A stretch of DNA of 64,000 nucleotides, from positions 1-64,000 of the forward strand of contig KB445814.1 of NCBI GenBank assembly GCA_000320605.2, in the 5' to 3' direction. The notes beneath the pieces were generated by a model, which made no database searches, was not told the DNA's origin, and saw only the letters and a program-made list of their open reading frames with translations. Made by a program: the position numbers and the translations under genes. Source of the stretch: Gelatoporia subvermispora B (Eukaryota > Basidiomycota > Agaricomycetes > Polyporales > Gelatoporiaceae). Positions 34,793 to 45,772 of this stretch are shown here, one piece after another. Every line of letters starts with the position of its first letter. Within the stretch, counting starts at the first letter, position 1.

Positions 34793-36285
34793 ATGGCGTT
34801 ATCGAGGCTCGCTCGGATTACTCACTACTTCAGCAGTCCAGGCATACAGCTTAAGAGGAACACGGGCCGTCTCTTTTCCACTCCGCGTGAACTCCTGTTT
34901 GCATCACAGCGGGCTGAGTCTACGATGTCTCTGCCATCCACAATGCAAGCTATCGCGATCTCTAAGACGGGAGATTACGATGTAATCGAGAAGACCGAGA
35001 TCCCCGTGCCGCATAACGGACCTAGCAATGTTCTCGTGAAGGTATGGTGTAGAAATGCGCCTCTCGTGCTGGCTGCTGACAGCTCATGGCCTTGAGGTCC
35101 AATACGGAGGCGTCAACTTCATCGATACATACTACAGGTGAGATTGCCACCTTTTGTAACAGTAGCGGAACCGTAGCGCTCATGTGCAATGCAGGAAGGG
35201 CCTCTACCCTATCCATCACTTCCCTCAGGCGCTCGGAACGGAAGGAGCAGGAACCATCGTCGGGTTACCCACCGATGAAGCACTGCTCCAGGACGGAGAG
35301 TATAAGAAACGTAACTTCCACATCGGTCAGAAAGTCGCAGTCGTATGTTCCGCAACAATGCTTCATCGCAATGAGTCTCTCACTGGTTCTCTTAGTACTC
35401 CCTCGGAGCCTTCGCGGAATACATCAGTATTCCGTGGTCCCGCGCCACCCCTCTTCCCGAGAGCGTCCCAGTACGAACGGCTGCCGCAGGTCTTACTCAA
35501 GGTTGGTTGACATCCAGGCTCCGTGCCTCCAGATTAATTTTTAACGTGCTCCCTCAAACAGGCGCAACAGCACTGACATTCATCACGGAGGCATACAATG
35601 TACAGAAGGGTGACGTCATTCTCGTCCACACCGTAGCGGGAGGGCTTGGGCTCCTGTTCACGCAGCTCATCAAATGGCGCGGCGGCACCGTTATTGGGAC
35701 GACCAGTACGCCTGAGAAGGCTGAGATCGCCAAGGCGCATGGTGCAGATCACGTTATCCTATACACCAAAGAGGACACAGTGCAGCGTGTCCTTGAGATC
35801 ACGAATGGGGAGGGCGTCCACGCGATCTTTGATGGTGTGGGCAAGGATACGTAGGAGTCCATCGTCCAGACCGGAATCCTCACACTCATTTAGTCAACAG
35901 CTTCGAGGGCGACTTCAAGATGATACGCCGCAAGGGTACGATTGTCTCCGTTGGCAACGCCTCCGGCGCAGTGCCGCCGTTCCCACCGCTGAAGCTCGTC
36001 GAGAAGAATGTCAGGCTTCTGCGTCCTACGTGAGTTACACCAGCGGAAATATCTGTAGTACACGCGATTGACTTGTTTGTATTCAGCCTTGCTAACTACG
36101 TATACACGCCGGAAGAGAGCAGGAAGTATGGCTCAGAGCTCTACAGCTTGATCGAGCAGGGCATCTTGAGGATCAACATCTTCAAAGAATATCCGTTCAC
36201 CGCGGAGGGCGTGCAGCAAGCGCAGAAAGACCTCGTCGGCGGGAAGACCACGGGAAAGCTGATTGTGAAGATCTCGGACGAGTAG
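34793..36285 (+). CDS. NADPH:quinone oxidoreductase, Zta1-like (zeta-crystallin family)
   Basis: Medium-chain dehydrogenase/reductase of the zeta-crystallin group without structural zinc, reducing quinones with NADPH. The long N-terminus (MALSRLARITHYFSSPGIQ...RLFSTP) is rich in Arg and Ser and looks like a mitochondrial presequence. An internal ATG at 34925 (MSLPSTMQAIAIS) is where cytosolic members usually begin. Exons then give LVKVQYGGVNFIDTYYRKGL, LGTEGAGTIVG, GAFAEYISIPWSRATPLPES, AGLTQGATALTFITEAYNVQ, the NADPH-binding HTVAGGLGLLFTQL, GADHVILYTKEDTVQRVLEI, FDGVGKDTFEGDFKMIRRKG and NYVYTPEESRKYGSELY. It ends KTTGKLIVKISDE. Introns at about 35041-35096, 35138-35192, 35341-35394, 35850-35900 and others are short and restore frame. 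Full-length and apparently intact. Confidence 0.9.
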
Positions 36286-36396
36286 GCAGACGATCATAGC
36301 AATGTAATGTTACGTGCATGGAATACCGGAATGTTGTACTTCTACGTGTGATTGCGATCTAAGAGTTCCAGCAGTGTCTCTGAGCCATGATTATAA

Positions 36397-39300
36397 TTAT
36401 GCAATATCTTCCCAGTCTTCAGGGACCTCCTCGGTGTTAACGGGAGTTGGTTGAGGAAGTTGCACACGAGGGGCCGGCGAGGGTGTGGAACTCGGACGGG
36501 GCGACGGCTGCGCATTAGGAGCCAGCCATGCAGTAGCGCTGGCTTGAACAGGCTGTGCAGGACGAGCGACCACTGAAGTCCACCCGCGACCGGATCCAGC
36601 AGCAGACGGAGGGCGAGTCGGAGCAGGAGAGATACGGGGGCGTGGGGCTTGCGAACCCGCCGATGCCCGCAAATCAGCGAGCTTGCCCAGACTGCTTGAT
36701 GGCGTGATAGACGGCGTCGACGCAACCGAGGAGAGAAGGAGTGCCGGGACACGCGAGTCGATGCGCCGAATAAGCTGCACGCTGCGCTTTGGCTCTTGAT
36801 CTACCATTTGGGTATCCATCCGATAAACCATAGCCGACTACAACGGGAGATTGGAACCTGCAAATGGACCAGAAAGATAACGATGCTCACGTTGTGGACG
36901 AAGCTGCGCCTAGATTCTGGCATGTGCGGTAAAATTTGACTCTTCCGATCGGAAGCTAAGAAGCTACAAGCAATAGTCAGCCTAGGAATTAGAGGAATAT
37001 ACTGAAGTAGAATACGCACTCCGCAAATGTTTTCTCGACCATCTGACAGAACTTCGGATCAGCTCTCGCATGAGCGATGAGCTCTTCCTTGTACGTGACT
37101 TGCTGGGTACGACTATCAGCACGGTCAGGGCTGATGCCCAACGCCTCCGCAAGGCGCGCGTTGCGCTTCGCCACGAGACACTCATTCGAGCACTTGGGAG
37201 ACTGTGTCGCCTCACGGCCTGCTGGGTTCGAAGTACTCCGGCCACACTGAATCGGCGTGCGGATGCGCCCACATGGGCAGGTAATAGTGATGATCGTAGG
37301 GCAAGGGTCTGCTTCCGAGCAAGACGCAGGTGCATGGCACGGATGCGGACAAGCATGATGCGCTGGGAGGCAGAGCTTGCGAGCCTTCCCGCAGACTGCA
37401 TTGCAAGGGCCGCATGCGTCCCCATGACATGTTCGTTCACAGTGATGGAATCCACATCCGAGTGACCTGGAATGATAGGTCAGAATGTCGCCGCTTAGTG
37501 AGATAATCGTATGAACTCACAGTCCACACTTCTGACCACACGAGACCTTCTCCTGTGAGCATTTGACGTTGTCGACCATCTTCTTGCCGCAAGCGCACTG
37601 CTTGGTCGCGAGAAAGGGGCACGGAGGGCACGGTGTTGGATCTTCGTGGCATGCATGCTGCGTCTTGGGGTGTCCGCACAGGAGCGGGGGTCGGGAGCAT
37701 GGGAAGGTGCAGCTGATGCGCGTGCCACAGGGTACGGGGGGCTCGAGCACGGTCCTCCCGCAGTAGCACACCATCTCCTCGAACGAGCTCCGCAAGCACG
37801 GTGGGCATGCGCCGCGATGGTCGCGTTCCTCGCACCTGTGGTTGCCGCATCCGAGCAACTTACCGCATCCGAGATCGCACTCGTGCCAGCCAGCCTCGGC
37901 TGTGAGCGTGGTGAGGTCGAGCGCAGCGTCCGCGCGCTTCTTGCCCTTGCCCTTCGCCACAGTCGCGAGCGACGCGAGCGGGCAGCAGAGTCGATTGCAC
38001 TGATGCCGGCCGCACGCGCGGAGCGCACCGCAGGGTCTCTCGCAGAGGATCTCCATCTGCCCGCCCTCTTTGGAGCTGGCTTGATAGTCGGAGCACCTGA
38101 TATCGCGTGTACTTGATCCGCACCGACACGGTCGAACGAGCATGATCGAGCAGGGTGGGCACGGACCGGTGTGGCATCGCACTGCACATGCATGTTCGCA
38201 GCCATCGAGCGGCTTCATGCAGATAGACTCGCATGTTGGGATGGGGTCGGCGCACGACGTGCGCGTGAGTAGCGTACCGGAAGGGAAGTAGGGGGCAGAC
38301 GAGGGGGAGATCTCGTGCTTGCCACAGGGACAATGTGTCAGGACGGAGGGTGATCTAGGGCACGGCGGCGGAGTACGAGACGGGGGGTGACATGATTTGG
38401 TACAGTGGTGGCTTCCACAGTCGAAGGGTCTAAAGGAGACAAGAATAATCAGTAGGGCCGCCAATCGGGCGCAGTAGGTCATCATACCTGTTGCAAGTAT
38501 TCTCACACTCGAATCGACCCACCCACTTCTCTTTGGCTCCTTCCTCTACGACCTCACACTCCTTACTTTCTCCTTCACCGCAGCCAACCTCTCTCTCCTC
38601 ACGGCCACAGTAGCAACGGACCTTCTCTCGGATCACACACGGCTTGCACGGGCCAGCATGACATGGATCCATGCAACGGTGCTTCCCGCAACCTATTAGC
38701 TGTCCACAGGGTCGCCCACAGGACAGTTCAGCGGCCGCCCTTCTCTGTGCGACGGACGGCAACAGAGACGCGCATCGGAACGACAAGATCTGAGAGCCAC
38801 AATGACAGGGCAGACGTGTCGTGACCTGGCACGGGGGGCAAGGACCTGGGTGACACGGTAGAGGACACGGGTGCTCGCACACTCGTAGTCGGCGACATGG
38901 GCCGCCGCAGGAGTGTGGTGTCGCCAAACGCGGAGGCTTGGGGTCTGTCATGGAGCCGCAGAAGCAGACATACACCGCAGGGACAACTCTACGCGTTGTC
39001 TGACACCCGGGGCAGCGCCACTCTCCGCCTTTGTCCTCGCCGCGTGCCGCCCATGCTTCGGTCGTGTCCTTCACGCTCTTTGACGCCCATGCACGGATAC
39101 ACTTCAGGTGGAAGGTGTTCCAGCACTGCGTGTTCTCGTTCTTGTGTGATTCGCCGTCTTGCTCGCTGTTCAGCGGTGGTGCAGAAGGAATGTTCGGCGA
39201 ACAAGACCATGTCGGCTGCGCAGGATGCATTGGGGCGAAACAGATGAGACAGTCCGGATACGGTGAAGTGCTGAGCGCACGCGTCAGGGTGGATGTAAGG

Positions 39301-39887
39301 TCATCCTTCTGCGAAGCGGGATTGCGATGTCGCTCGGAAGGCCGTATCTTCGTGCGTTCTTCTGGTTTAGACGAACCCGCCGCGACGTTTGGGTCAGTCA
39401 AGGCGGCATTGAACCGGCTCCTACGTGGGTTCTTCTCTTTCGAACTAGGGCCTGGTCTTGCGCTCGAGGGTATCGCATCGGTCTGCAAGGTTTTGGCATT
39501 GGTCTGTGAGGGAATGGCAGGCCTAGAGTCGTGTCCGCTGGCCTTGTCCGAGGGCAGTTGACTGGCGCCATCAGGTTGCACTGCATTGCTACCCGAGGCC
39601 TTTGGGGGTCTATGACGTTGCCGAGGTGGCCTTGCGCTAGAGGGCTCGCCGAGTTTATCAGTGCGCTCTGAATGGGGGGCATTTTTGCTACTAGAATCTC
39701 CGGGTACTCGTCGACGACTTCTGGGTTTGTCTGTAGTGCCGGGAACGCCTGGAGGTACTGGAGTTGAACCGTCTTGCGGCTCTCCATCGTGACGTTGTTT
39801 CCGGGGTCGAGGAGGTCGATTCTGTCGAGGCCGGGACCCGGTATCTACGTGGTCGTTGTGCACTTGAGTCGGTTGGGCAGTGTCCAT
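36397..39887 (-). CDS. NF-X1-type zinc-finger protein (FAP1-like) with RING and R3H domains
   Basis: Homologue of NFX1/yeast Fap1, a nuclear or FKBP12-interacting regulator. The N-terminal roughly 200 residues are basic and disordered (RPRQNRPPRPRKQRHDGEP). A RING-CH/PHD-like finger follows: YPDCLICFAPMH ... CWNTFHLKCIRAW ... WRCPGCQT. A long Cys/His array of NF-X1 fingers comes next, for example CGGPCRRLRVCEHPCPLPCH, CGRPCGQLIGCGKHRCMDPC, CERPCGALRACGRHQCNRLC and CHEDPTPCPPCPFLATKQC. The C-terminal exons carry RNARLAEALGISPDRADSRT and an R3H domain (SQILPHMPESRRSFVHN ... VYRMDTQMVDQEPKRSVQLI), then a Pro/Ser-rich tail ending EDWEDIA. In FAP1-type proteins the RING may act as an E3 ligase and the R3H domain binds nucleic acid. 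The start at 39887 has no competing upstream frame. Confidence 0.92.
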
Positions 39888-40345
39888 AAATGTAGAGTGT
39901 GGAAGACTTCTGCTGCACTGAAACTATTCGGGAGGCTTTTGTAACTTCCGCAAACTCGCCGGCTGAGTCAGTACTTAGGGCACAAACCTGTGCCGCCATT
40001 GCTCACCGGAACTAAGTAACTCGTAACGTTCCCTGCCTTTCCAAACACCACGATCACTTGCGCGCACTCGAGTCAGCACCCTGCTTTGTATGATAAATTA
40101 CTTTTTGTGCTGAGAAGCGCTGCTCTTCGCGTGTCTGAGGCTACCGGTTTGGCGGTCGGTTGACTTTGTGTTCACTAAGGGGTGGAGTGCCAGGCTGTGC
40201 ACCACAATCCTAATGATGACCCAGGATTCCTGACTTGAACAGATGCTTGAGTCGAAGAACAGCTAGCAGTCGAGTAATCGCCAGAAAGAGCGAGATTCAG
40301 AGTCTATCGCGGACCAATTGCATCAGGTAATAAGGTAGTAAGCGC
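39888..40345. other. Upstream flank of the retroelement, first target-site copy
   Basis: No gene is seen here. Positions 40332-40345 read AAGGTAGTAAGCGC, the left copy of the target-site duplication that flanks the inserted element. The region is also the presumed promoter of the NF-X1 gene on the minus strand. Confidence 0.5.
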
Positions 40346-41376
40346 CGATCCGCAACCACCACCATCTCGATTAGGCGCCGAGCACCTGAGGGCCCTCCCT
40401 CGCGATGACGTGTCCTGTCGAGCTCTACAATACCAAACACCTACCACTAATCATCTCTACGACGCATTTCTTTCGTCGTTCGCATTCCTATTTCCGCGGA
40501 AATCTTTCAGAAAATGCCAAGTCAGCGGGCTCGGGGCGGCCTCGGCCAACTCGAGTTTAACCTGAGGCGGCACCAAAAGAACCCTCAAGCCCACGACGTC
40601 GCGGTTTACGACAGCCGGACCGACAATCTCGAATACCTACGATGCCACCCACCTCCTCTGCTTTGCGCAGAGCCCCATACGGGGTGCGGAACGACCCAAT
40701 GCGGTGTAGTGACATGCGGGCGCTGGAAGGCAGAAGCCGACCTGGAACACCAACGTTCGCAGTGGGGAAATGAACGCGGGTCGGGGTGAGGTAGGACCCC
40801 ATCAAGGCATGCGGTGCGTGGTACACCCGCCTGAGCTGGGTATCCCTGGGGACGGGGAGGCGCATGTGCGCCGCTCACACCAATAGCACTGGGACCGATG
40901 GCAGGGGCATGGCTTCGACTGAACTGCCCGGAAGGTTGCGAGCCCAACGCCGGGGCTGGAGGGCATATCATATTTCGCCAACTCTGAGGGTGACCAAGTG
41001 CCACCCTATACCACTCGTAGCGTACCGTTAAGCCGGCCACGTTACGGTCGGCCACTATATCGAGCGTCTCTGCGTTCTCCTGAGGAGTTCCGCGCAAGGT
41101 CTAAACCCGAGGAGCAATGCCTCCCAAGACGGTTTCGTTGCTGAGGTGGTGGGTGCGGAGGACGGTTCAACCCAGCCCCTCCCTTTGCCGGCACCTAGTC
41201 CCCTGAAGGGGCTGCCGCGGACGCAACTCTCGGTGGTGGAATACGGGGCCAATGGTGCAGGACATCTATGAGGCACGCGTAGAGTGTCAGACTCGGTGTA
41301 GTGTTATTAGTGCGCTCCCATGGCGCTTTGTTCGTCGACGGCGCTATACAAATGCTAGACTTGGAAAAAAAAAAAA
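40346..41376 (+). mobile_element. Non-LTR-type retroelement (short, non-autonomous) with poly(A) end
   Basis: A roughly 1,031-bp insert bounded by a 14-bp direct repeat, AAGGTAGTAAGCGC (40332-40345, repeated at 41375-41388, the first two A overlapping the tail). It ends in 12 A residues (41365-41376). Poly(A) plus a variable-length target-site duplication is the hallmark of target-primed reverse transcription (LINE/SINE). The body is markedly more GC-rich than its flanks. It holds only one modest frame, 40514-40789 (MPSQRARGGLGQLEFNLRRH), and no reverse transcriptase or endonuclease, so it would depend on enzymes from elsewhere. It could be an internally deleted LINE or a long SINE. No terminal repeats of LTR type are present. 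Confidence 0.75.
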
Positions 41377-41388
41377 GGTAGTAAGCGC
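41375..41388. repeat. Right copy of 14-bp target-site duplication
   Basis: Reads AAGGTAGTAAGCGC, identical to 40332-40345. Twelve bases (GGTAGTAAGCGC, 41377-41388) are unambiguous; the two leading A could belong to the poly(A) tail. It marks the empty-site sequence before insertion. Confidence 0.8.
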
Positions 41389-41682
41389 TTAGTAAATACT
41401 AAGTACGGAAGTAAAATTCGTAAGTACACGCGTATATGTTTGTCGGCAAAAGTTTTTGTAATAGTTTGTAGTCACATACAGTCACATACAATCATACGAT
41501 ACTATATTTAGGGGGTAAACATGTCACGGAAACTGTGACGTCACGCTATGCTTTCGGTGCCGTGTGGTCTGCCGTCCTCGACTCCTTCACCGGTGTTCAC
41601 CACTGCAAATCCATTCTTTGTCTTTTTGACGGCCTGTACTACTGGTTCTATCCTTGATTGCTGGTCTTACAATTCTTGAACT
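41389..41682. promoter_or_regulatory. Upstream region of the TFIIA small-subunit gene
   Basis: A 294-bp A/T-rich stretch between the retroelement and the TFIIA gene. It has a short direct repeat (agtcacatac twice, near 41470-41490) and a pyrimidine-rich block shortly before the ATG. Core promoter elements are not clear. Confidence 0.35.
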
Positions 41683-42193
41683 ATGGCTTCTGCGTACTAC
41701 GAATTCTATCGCGGCTCTTCGTGAGTGTAACGTGCAAAGCGGTGGAGACGAGCTGTTCGCTCAATAGCGCCCTCTAGGATCGGCATGGCCCTCACGGACT
41801 CGCTTGACGAACTCATCACGAGCGGTGCAATAACGCCTCAGCTGGCTATGAAGGTGTTACAACAGGTCGGACACCTCTGCGAGTGCTATCCGTCAAGCGC
41901 TGTGGCTGACAAATGTGCAGTTCGACAAGTCTTTGGCAGACACTATGGTCAAGCAAGTTAAGACAAAGACAACACTTAAGGTGAGTTCATCTGCAACAGT
42001 GATGTCGTCGGTTCATCCCAAACTGGCGGCGAAAAAGGGGCACCTACACACGTACCGCCTGTGCGACGATGTGTGGACGTTCATCGTGAAGAATCCTGTC
42101 TTTAAGATGGAGGGCAACGACGTTGTCACTGCTCCAAAAATCAAGATTGTTGCATGCAAGAACGGCGATGCGATAGAGCCAGGCAAGAAGTGA
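41683..42193 (+). CDS. TOA2: TFIIA small (gamma) subunit, TOA2
   Basis: General transcription factor IIA gamma chain. It pairs with the large subunit to stabilise TBP on TATA promoters. Exons: 41683-41720 ([13 protein letters not shown]), 41778-41865 ([20 protein letters not shown] to VLQQ), 41921-41980 ([20 protein letters not shown]) and 42038-42193 ([20 protein letters not shown], then [21 protein letters not shown]). The third intron (41981-42037, 57 nt) is a multiple of three and contains no stop. Reading through it would insert 19 residues exactly inside the family's conserved [15 protein letters not shown] junction, so splicing is clearly required. The product is about 113 residues, the normal size. 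Confidence 0.95.
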
Positions 42194-42573
42194 TGATGGA
42201 CTATTACCTTCCCATGTCGCGTGATTTCTCCTTCTCACACCGAGACTTGTACCCTACACCTTGTACTACATCTCTGCAGTTGTGCTTTCGCAGACGCATG
42301 TATTTATAGATGCTATATTAGATGGAACCAACTATATCCAACCTCTTGACTTTGCAAGATAGAAATACAGTGCATCAACCAACGGCGTCTCAGACGCCGG
42401 AAAGACCATGTAACCGAGATACAGTCCTCCACAAAAACAAAACAACATCGCCGACCAAGCAACATCTGCAATGATATACAATATGCTTACAAGTATGGAG
42501 GGCTTGGAGCGGGGGATATCCAGCTTGGCGACCTGCGGATCGGGGACATGGTCATCCACAGATGGGAGGACAC
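42194..42573. other. Convergent 3' region
   Basis: This lies between the TOA2 stop and the F-box gene stop. A minus-strand frame, 42332-42592, has a hydrophobic segment (SILYIIADVAWSAMLFCFC) but is most likely 3' UTR of the F-box gene. No other feature was recognised. Confidence 0.35.
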
Positions 42574-45050
42574 TCAGGCAAGGACGACCCACCTATCGAA
42601 CAGGGGATCCGAGCACGACACCTCGTCCACTCTCGTCTTCAGCCACGCAACCACATCTGGGCCGAGCTGCGAGCACTCGTGTACCTCCAGCTTCTTCAGC
42701 CGCGCTGGTGCGACGCCTCCCACCGCGAACGGTGCGCCGCCGTTCGAAAGGTCCGGGTTCCGGGCGTCTACCATTTGCACGAGTCGCGCGACGGCGTCGC
42801 CGCGGGTGTGGCACGCGCGGAGGCAGAGCGTCGTGAGGTTCGGGCACATCCATCGGTCCTGCTGTGCGTCCTCGGATGGCGCGCTCAGCGCGGCGACGAG
42901 CGGCTCGAACGGTGTGCTCCCGACCTGGAGTATCTCGAGCTGGTCGAGCTCACTGAGGAAGTGCCATGAGGTCACGCCTGCGGCGCTGAAGAAGAAGCTT
43001 GTGTTGTGGACCCCGTACGCGAGTGAGAGCCGCGTGAGCGGTGGGTTCCCCGAGCGCGCGAGGAGCGCGGAAACAGTGTCCTCCACGGCGTCGCGCGTGT
43101 CGACGTCGAAGACGAGCGTCTCGAGCGCGGGGAGGATGAGCGCCTCAACGAGCGCGGTGAGGTGATAGTGCCCGGAGATGTTGAAGGAGCGCAGGTAGGG
43201 GCAAGTCGTGGGTGTGAGAGGGAGCACGGGTTGTCCGGGTGATGCGAACGAGAGGGACATTTGTTCCAGCTGTGGACTCTGGTTGATGATGTACAAGATG
43301 CGATCGATTGCCAGGTGAACATTGGGCAGACAGCGTAAATTCAGAGTTCGGAGATTGTGGAACACTGATGATGTCCATTTGAATGGCACGTAGTGCAACG
43401 TGAGAGACCTCAAACTGGACGTGTCATGCGTATTTGGTGGTGCAGACGGTAGCCATTTCCAATTCGGATAGAATGAAGCCTCTGCGCACGAAACCTCAAA
43501 CTCACGCAGTAACGGCGCATCACCTGCGCAACCATTAGCACCTATTCAACATTGAACTCACATAAGACGGCTTACCTTCAACGGCACCCAAAGCAGCATA
43601 CGACGAGAATTGTTTGTCAAACCTGAAGACAAACCGCTCCCAGCGGTGCATTTGCTCCACTAGATAATAAAACGTGATGTGCCCCCAATGCATCGCCTTC
43701 CTCGTCTTTGAATTGTGGGACGACCGATCACTGGGGATCAGTGGCGGCATGCCAAACACATCGTCCGGGCCCTGCGCAGTGAGCGTATGCATCAGTCCGG
43801 TTGCGGAAGCAGCGATGGCGTTGGCTGTGTGCAGGATCTGGGGAACGTGTGCATTGTGGTGCTGCGGGACTTGCACGAGCGTCGCCGCATGCCCCGCACC
43901 ACCTCCGACGGGCGCCAGCTGGATGACAGGAGTCGCTTGTCCAGGACCAACGTCCAGAGCGTCACCGAATAGTTGTGTGGTAACGTAGGACACGCGACGG
44001 CGGTTCTTGGAAGAGATAGCCGTCACGGGCGACGGACTGTAGCGGAGGAAGATCTCGATGTCCAAAGGCACGCTGTTGCCTGAACGTTCCAACCAAAGCC
44101 GAATGGTTTCCGCAGAAGAAGCCAAGTTGGTCATGAGTCGGATCTGACGGCAAAATTGTGAGCTAGATGTCTAACTGAGGGAGGGAGGGATGTAAGTAAA
44201 ACTTGACACTAATTGAACATGGGACGTCTACGAATAGACTTGTCAAGCGGCTGAGATTCGTAGGCTCGAACTCTCAAACGCGTACACTACGGATTTATCC
44301 GAGGTATGACAATCCCTAAAGGACCCCAAGGCCCATGCCAGCGAGCGTGAGCGTGAGGTTGTCAGGAAGATATATAGACGAGCTGTACGACGGCAGGCGA
44401 AGGAAAGAGGCATAAAGTCATGATGGCTTCTGCAGCGGCCTGAAATAGCCGATACACCACATTAGAAGAAACCGCGGTGACTTTATGTCATGTTCCCTCA
44501 GTGCCTGTTTCGGGTGGACCTTAGGTGTACAAGACATAATGCGCTGTGGAAAGACATCATAAGGATTGGGAGGTTTTCATTAATCAAGGGGGAGAGACGG
44601 AGCAGCCAGAGCGGGTGCCGCGGATACGCGGATACCTTCCCAGAAGTGAACACGAATTTACAGAGCACTATCACTTGCCTTTGACCACAGTATCGGCATG
44701 CTGAGAACTAGTTTCCTCCACATACGACATACTGCCGAAAGAACCCAGGCACAACAAGGATATTCTTCGAAGTTGAAGTAGAATATCTCCCGCAGTAGTT
44801 CGGCCGGCAAACGCTTGATTGGAGAGATGTACGCCAGCGTAATTGTGACTTTCTCCTCCAGAATGCCACGTTCCTTCTCCATTTCTGTGATGGCATATTG
44901 TGTTTCTCTGATATACCGCGAGAGTGTGTCCTGCGCCGACTGGATCTTCTCTGAAAGCTCCCGCAGAGATTGCTGTTGAACTTCCAGAGATTTCTTTGCC
45001 TCAGCAATTGTGGCGAGTGTTGGCGGATCGGGTGGAGTAAAATGAGACAT
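42574..45050 (-). CDS. F-box protein with coiled coil and leucine-rich C-terminus
   Basis: Typical Agaricomycete F-box protein, a presumed substrate adaptor of SCF ubiquitin ligases. Exon 1 (44679-45050) has a heptad-like coiled coil (EVQQQSLRELSEKIQSAQDT, EMEKERGILEEKV) followed by an F-box: ISPIKRLPAELLREIFYFNF and VLSAVCRMWRKLVLSMPILW. A GC-AG intron of 535 nt leads to IRLMTNLASSAETIRLWLER and a linker with an Ala/Gly-rich insertion (PVGGGAGHAATLVQVPQHHN). A further exon, after a short intron near 43540, gives the repeat region: SLTLHYVPFKWTSSVFHNLR, LRTLNLRCLPNVHLAIDRIL and TTLCLRACHTRGDAVARLVQ, ending FDRWVVLA. The target is unknown. Such genes form large, fast-evolving families in these fungi. 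Confidence 0.75.
44144..44678 (-). other. Long GC-AG intron (535 nt) in the F-box gene
   Basis: The donor is AAG|GCAAGT and the acceptor is gtcag|ATCCGA. Joining gives LWSK-IRLMTNL, which is the expected continuity in this F-box family. GC donors normally need a strong flanking consensus, which is present here. The length is about ten times that of neighbouring introns. No coding potential was seen inside. Confidence 0.6.
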
Positions 45051-45772
45051 GACCTTCTAAGCGAGAACGAGCACAGGAAGGAGCACTCCCTAAGTACTGT
45101 CCTCCCAAAGAACGAGGATGAAGACGAGGACAGGTTTACCGCCACCGAGACATGTGCTCCCGTGATCTCAGATCCTGATCTTAGCTAATCCGTGCATTGC
45201 CGCCGAGAAAAGTACGGCCGGAGGCATCGGTCACATTTGTAGCACGCCGTAGTAAGAAATAGGCAGTGCAACTTCATCCATTGCGGTGCCTCCGATGCTC
45301 TTACTTGACACGGATCTTCCGGTTTTATCCTGAAATGAGATGGTTTTTAAGGTTGCATAGTATATGCCACCACCGCCTGACCGCTTCCACTCGAGCGTAC
45401 CCTTAATGGTGTATCAGTATGCATCGCGACCTCGCTCCGGCTGACAATCTGCGGATCGTCATATGTGTTTTTTCCACCCTCATACTCTGCGCATTAGTGC
45501 TATTTGCTTACGCCGTCGGCGCCACAATCACGTATTCGGCCGACTGAAGCACAGCCTCGTATGAATGCCTCATCTGTCGCCATATGCTGATAGAGAATCT
45601 GTCATGACTTTGTCTATTTGTCTTCATGTCAACAAACCACGTTCCGAAGCAACATTGGTAGATGTTACGGAGTGACTTAGTCTCCCGTAGGCAGACCTTT
45701 ACTAGTGATCTATCGGAGGGGTAGGAGGACGATCACGATAAAGGTCTGCTTCATAATCCGACCTCGAGACCG
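45051..45772. other. Intergenic region with a hairpin
   Basis: This region contains a possible small ORF (45419-45547, listed separately) and an imperfect stem-loop. In the stem-loop, 45691-45710 (starting GCAGACCTTTA) pairs with 45731-45749 (ending TAAAGGTCTGC), with a G-rich loop of about 20 nt. No larger gene is evident. Confidence 0.4.
45419..45547 (+). CDS. Small ORF, 42 residues, one predicted membrane helix
   Basis: An ATG-to-stop frame encoding MHRDLAPADNLRIVICVFST and continuing LILCALVLFAYAVGATITYSAD. It has a polar N-terminus and one clear 20-residue hydrophobic stretch. It is below usual gene-calling cut-offs and I recognise no family. It could be a genuine single-pass microprotein, an exon of an unrecognised membrane protein, or chance. 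Confidence 0.25.
   Translation: MHRDLAPADNLRIVICVFSTLILCALVLFAYAVGATITYSAD

Noticed and set aside
37646..38116. 156-codon plus-strand frame with Ala/Arg-rich sequence
   Set aside because: Antisense to the Cys-rich NF-X1 exon, whose codon bias opens the opposite strand.
44221..44300. tRNA-like T-loop (ggctcgaactct) inside the F-box intron
   Set aside because: No A box or foldable cloverleaf around it.
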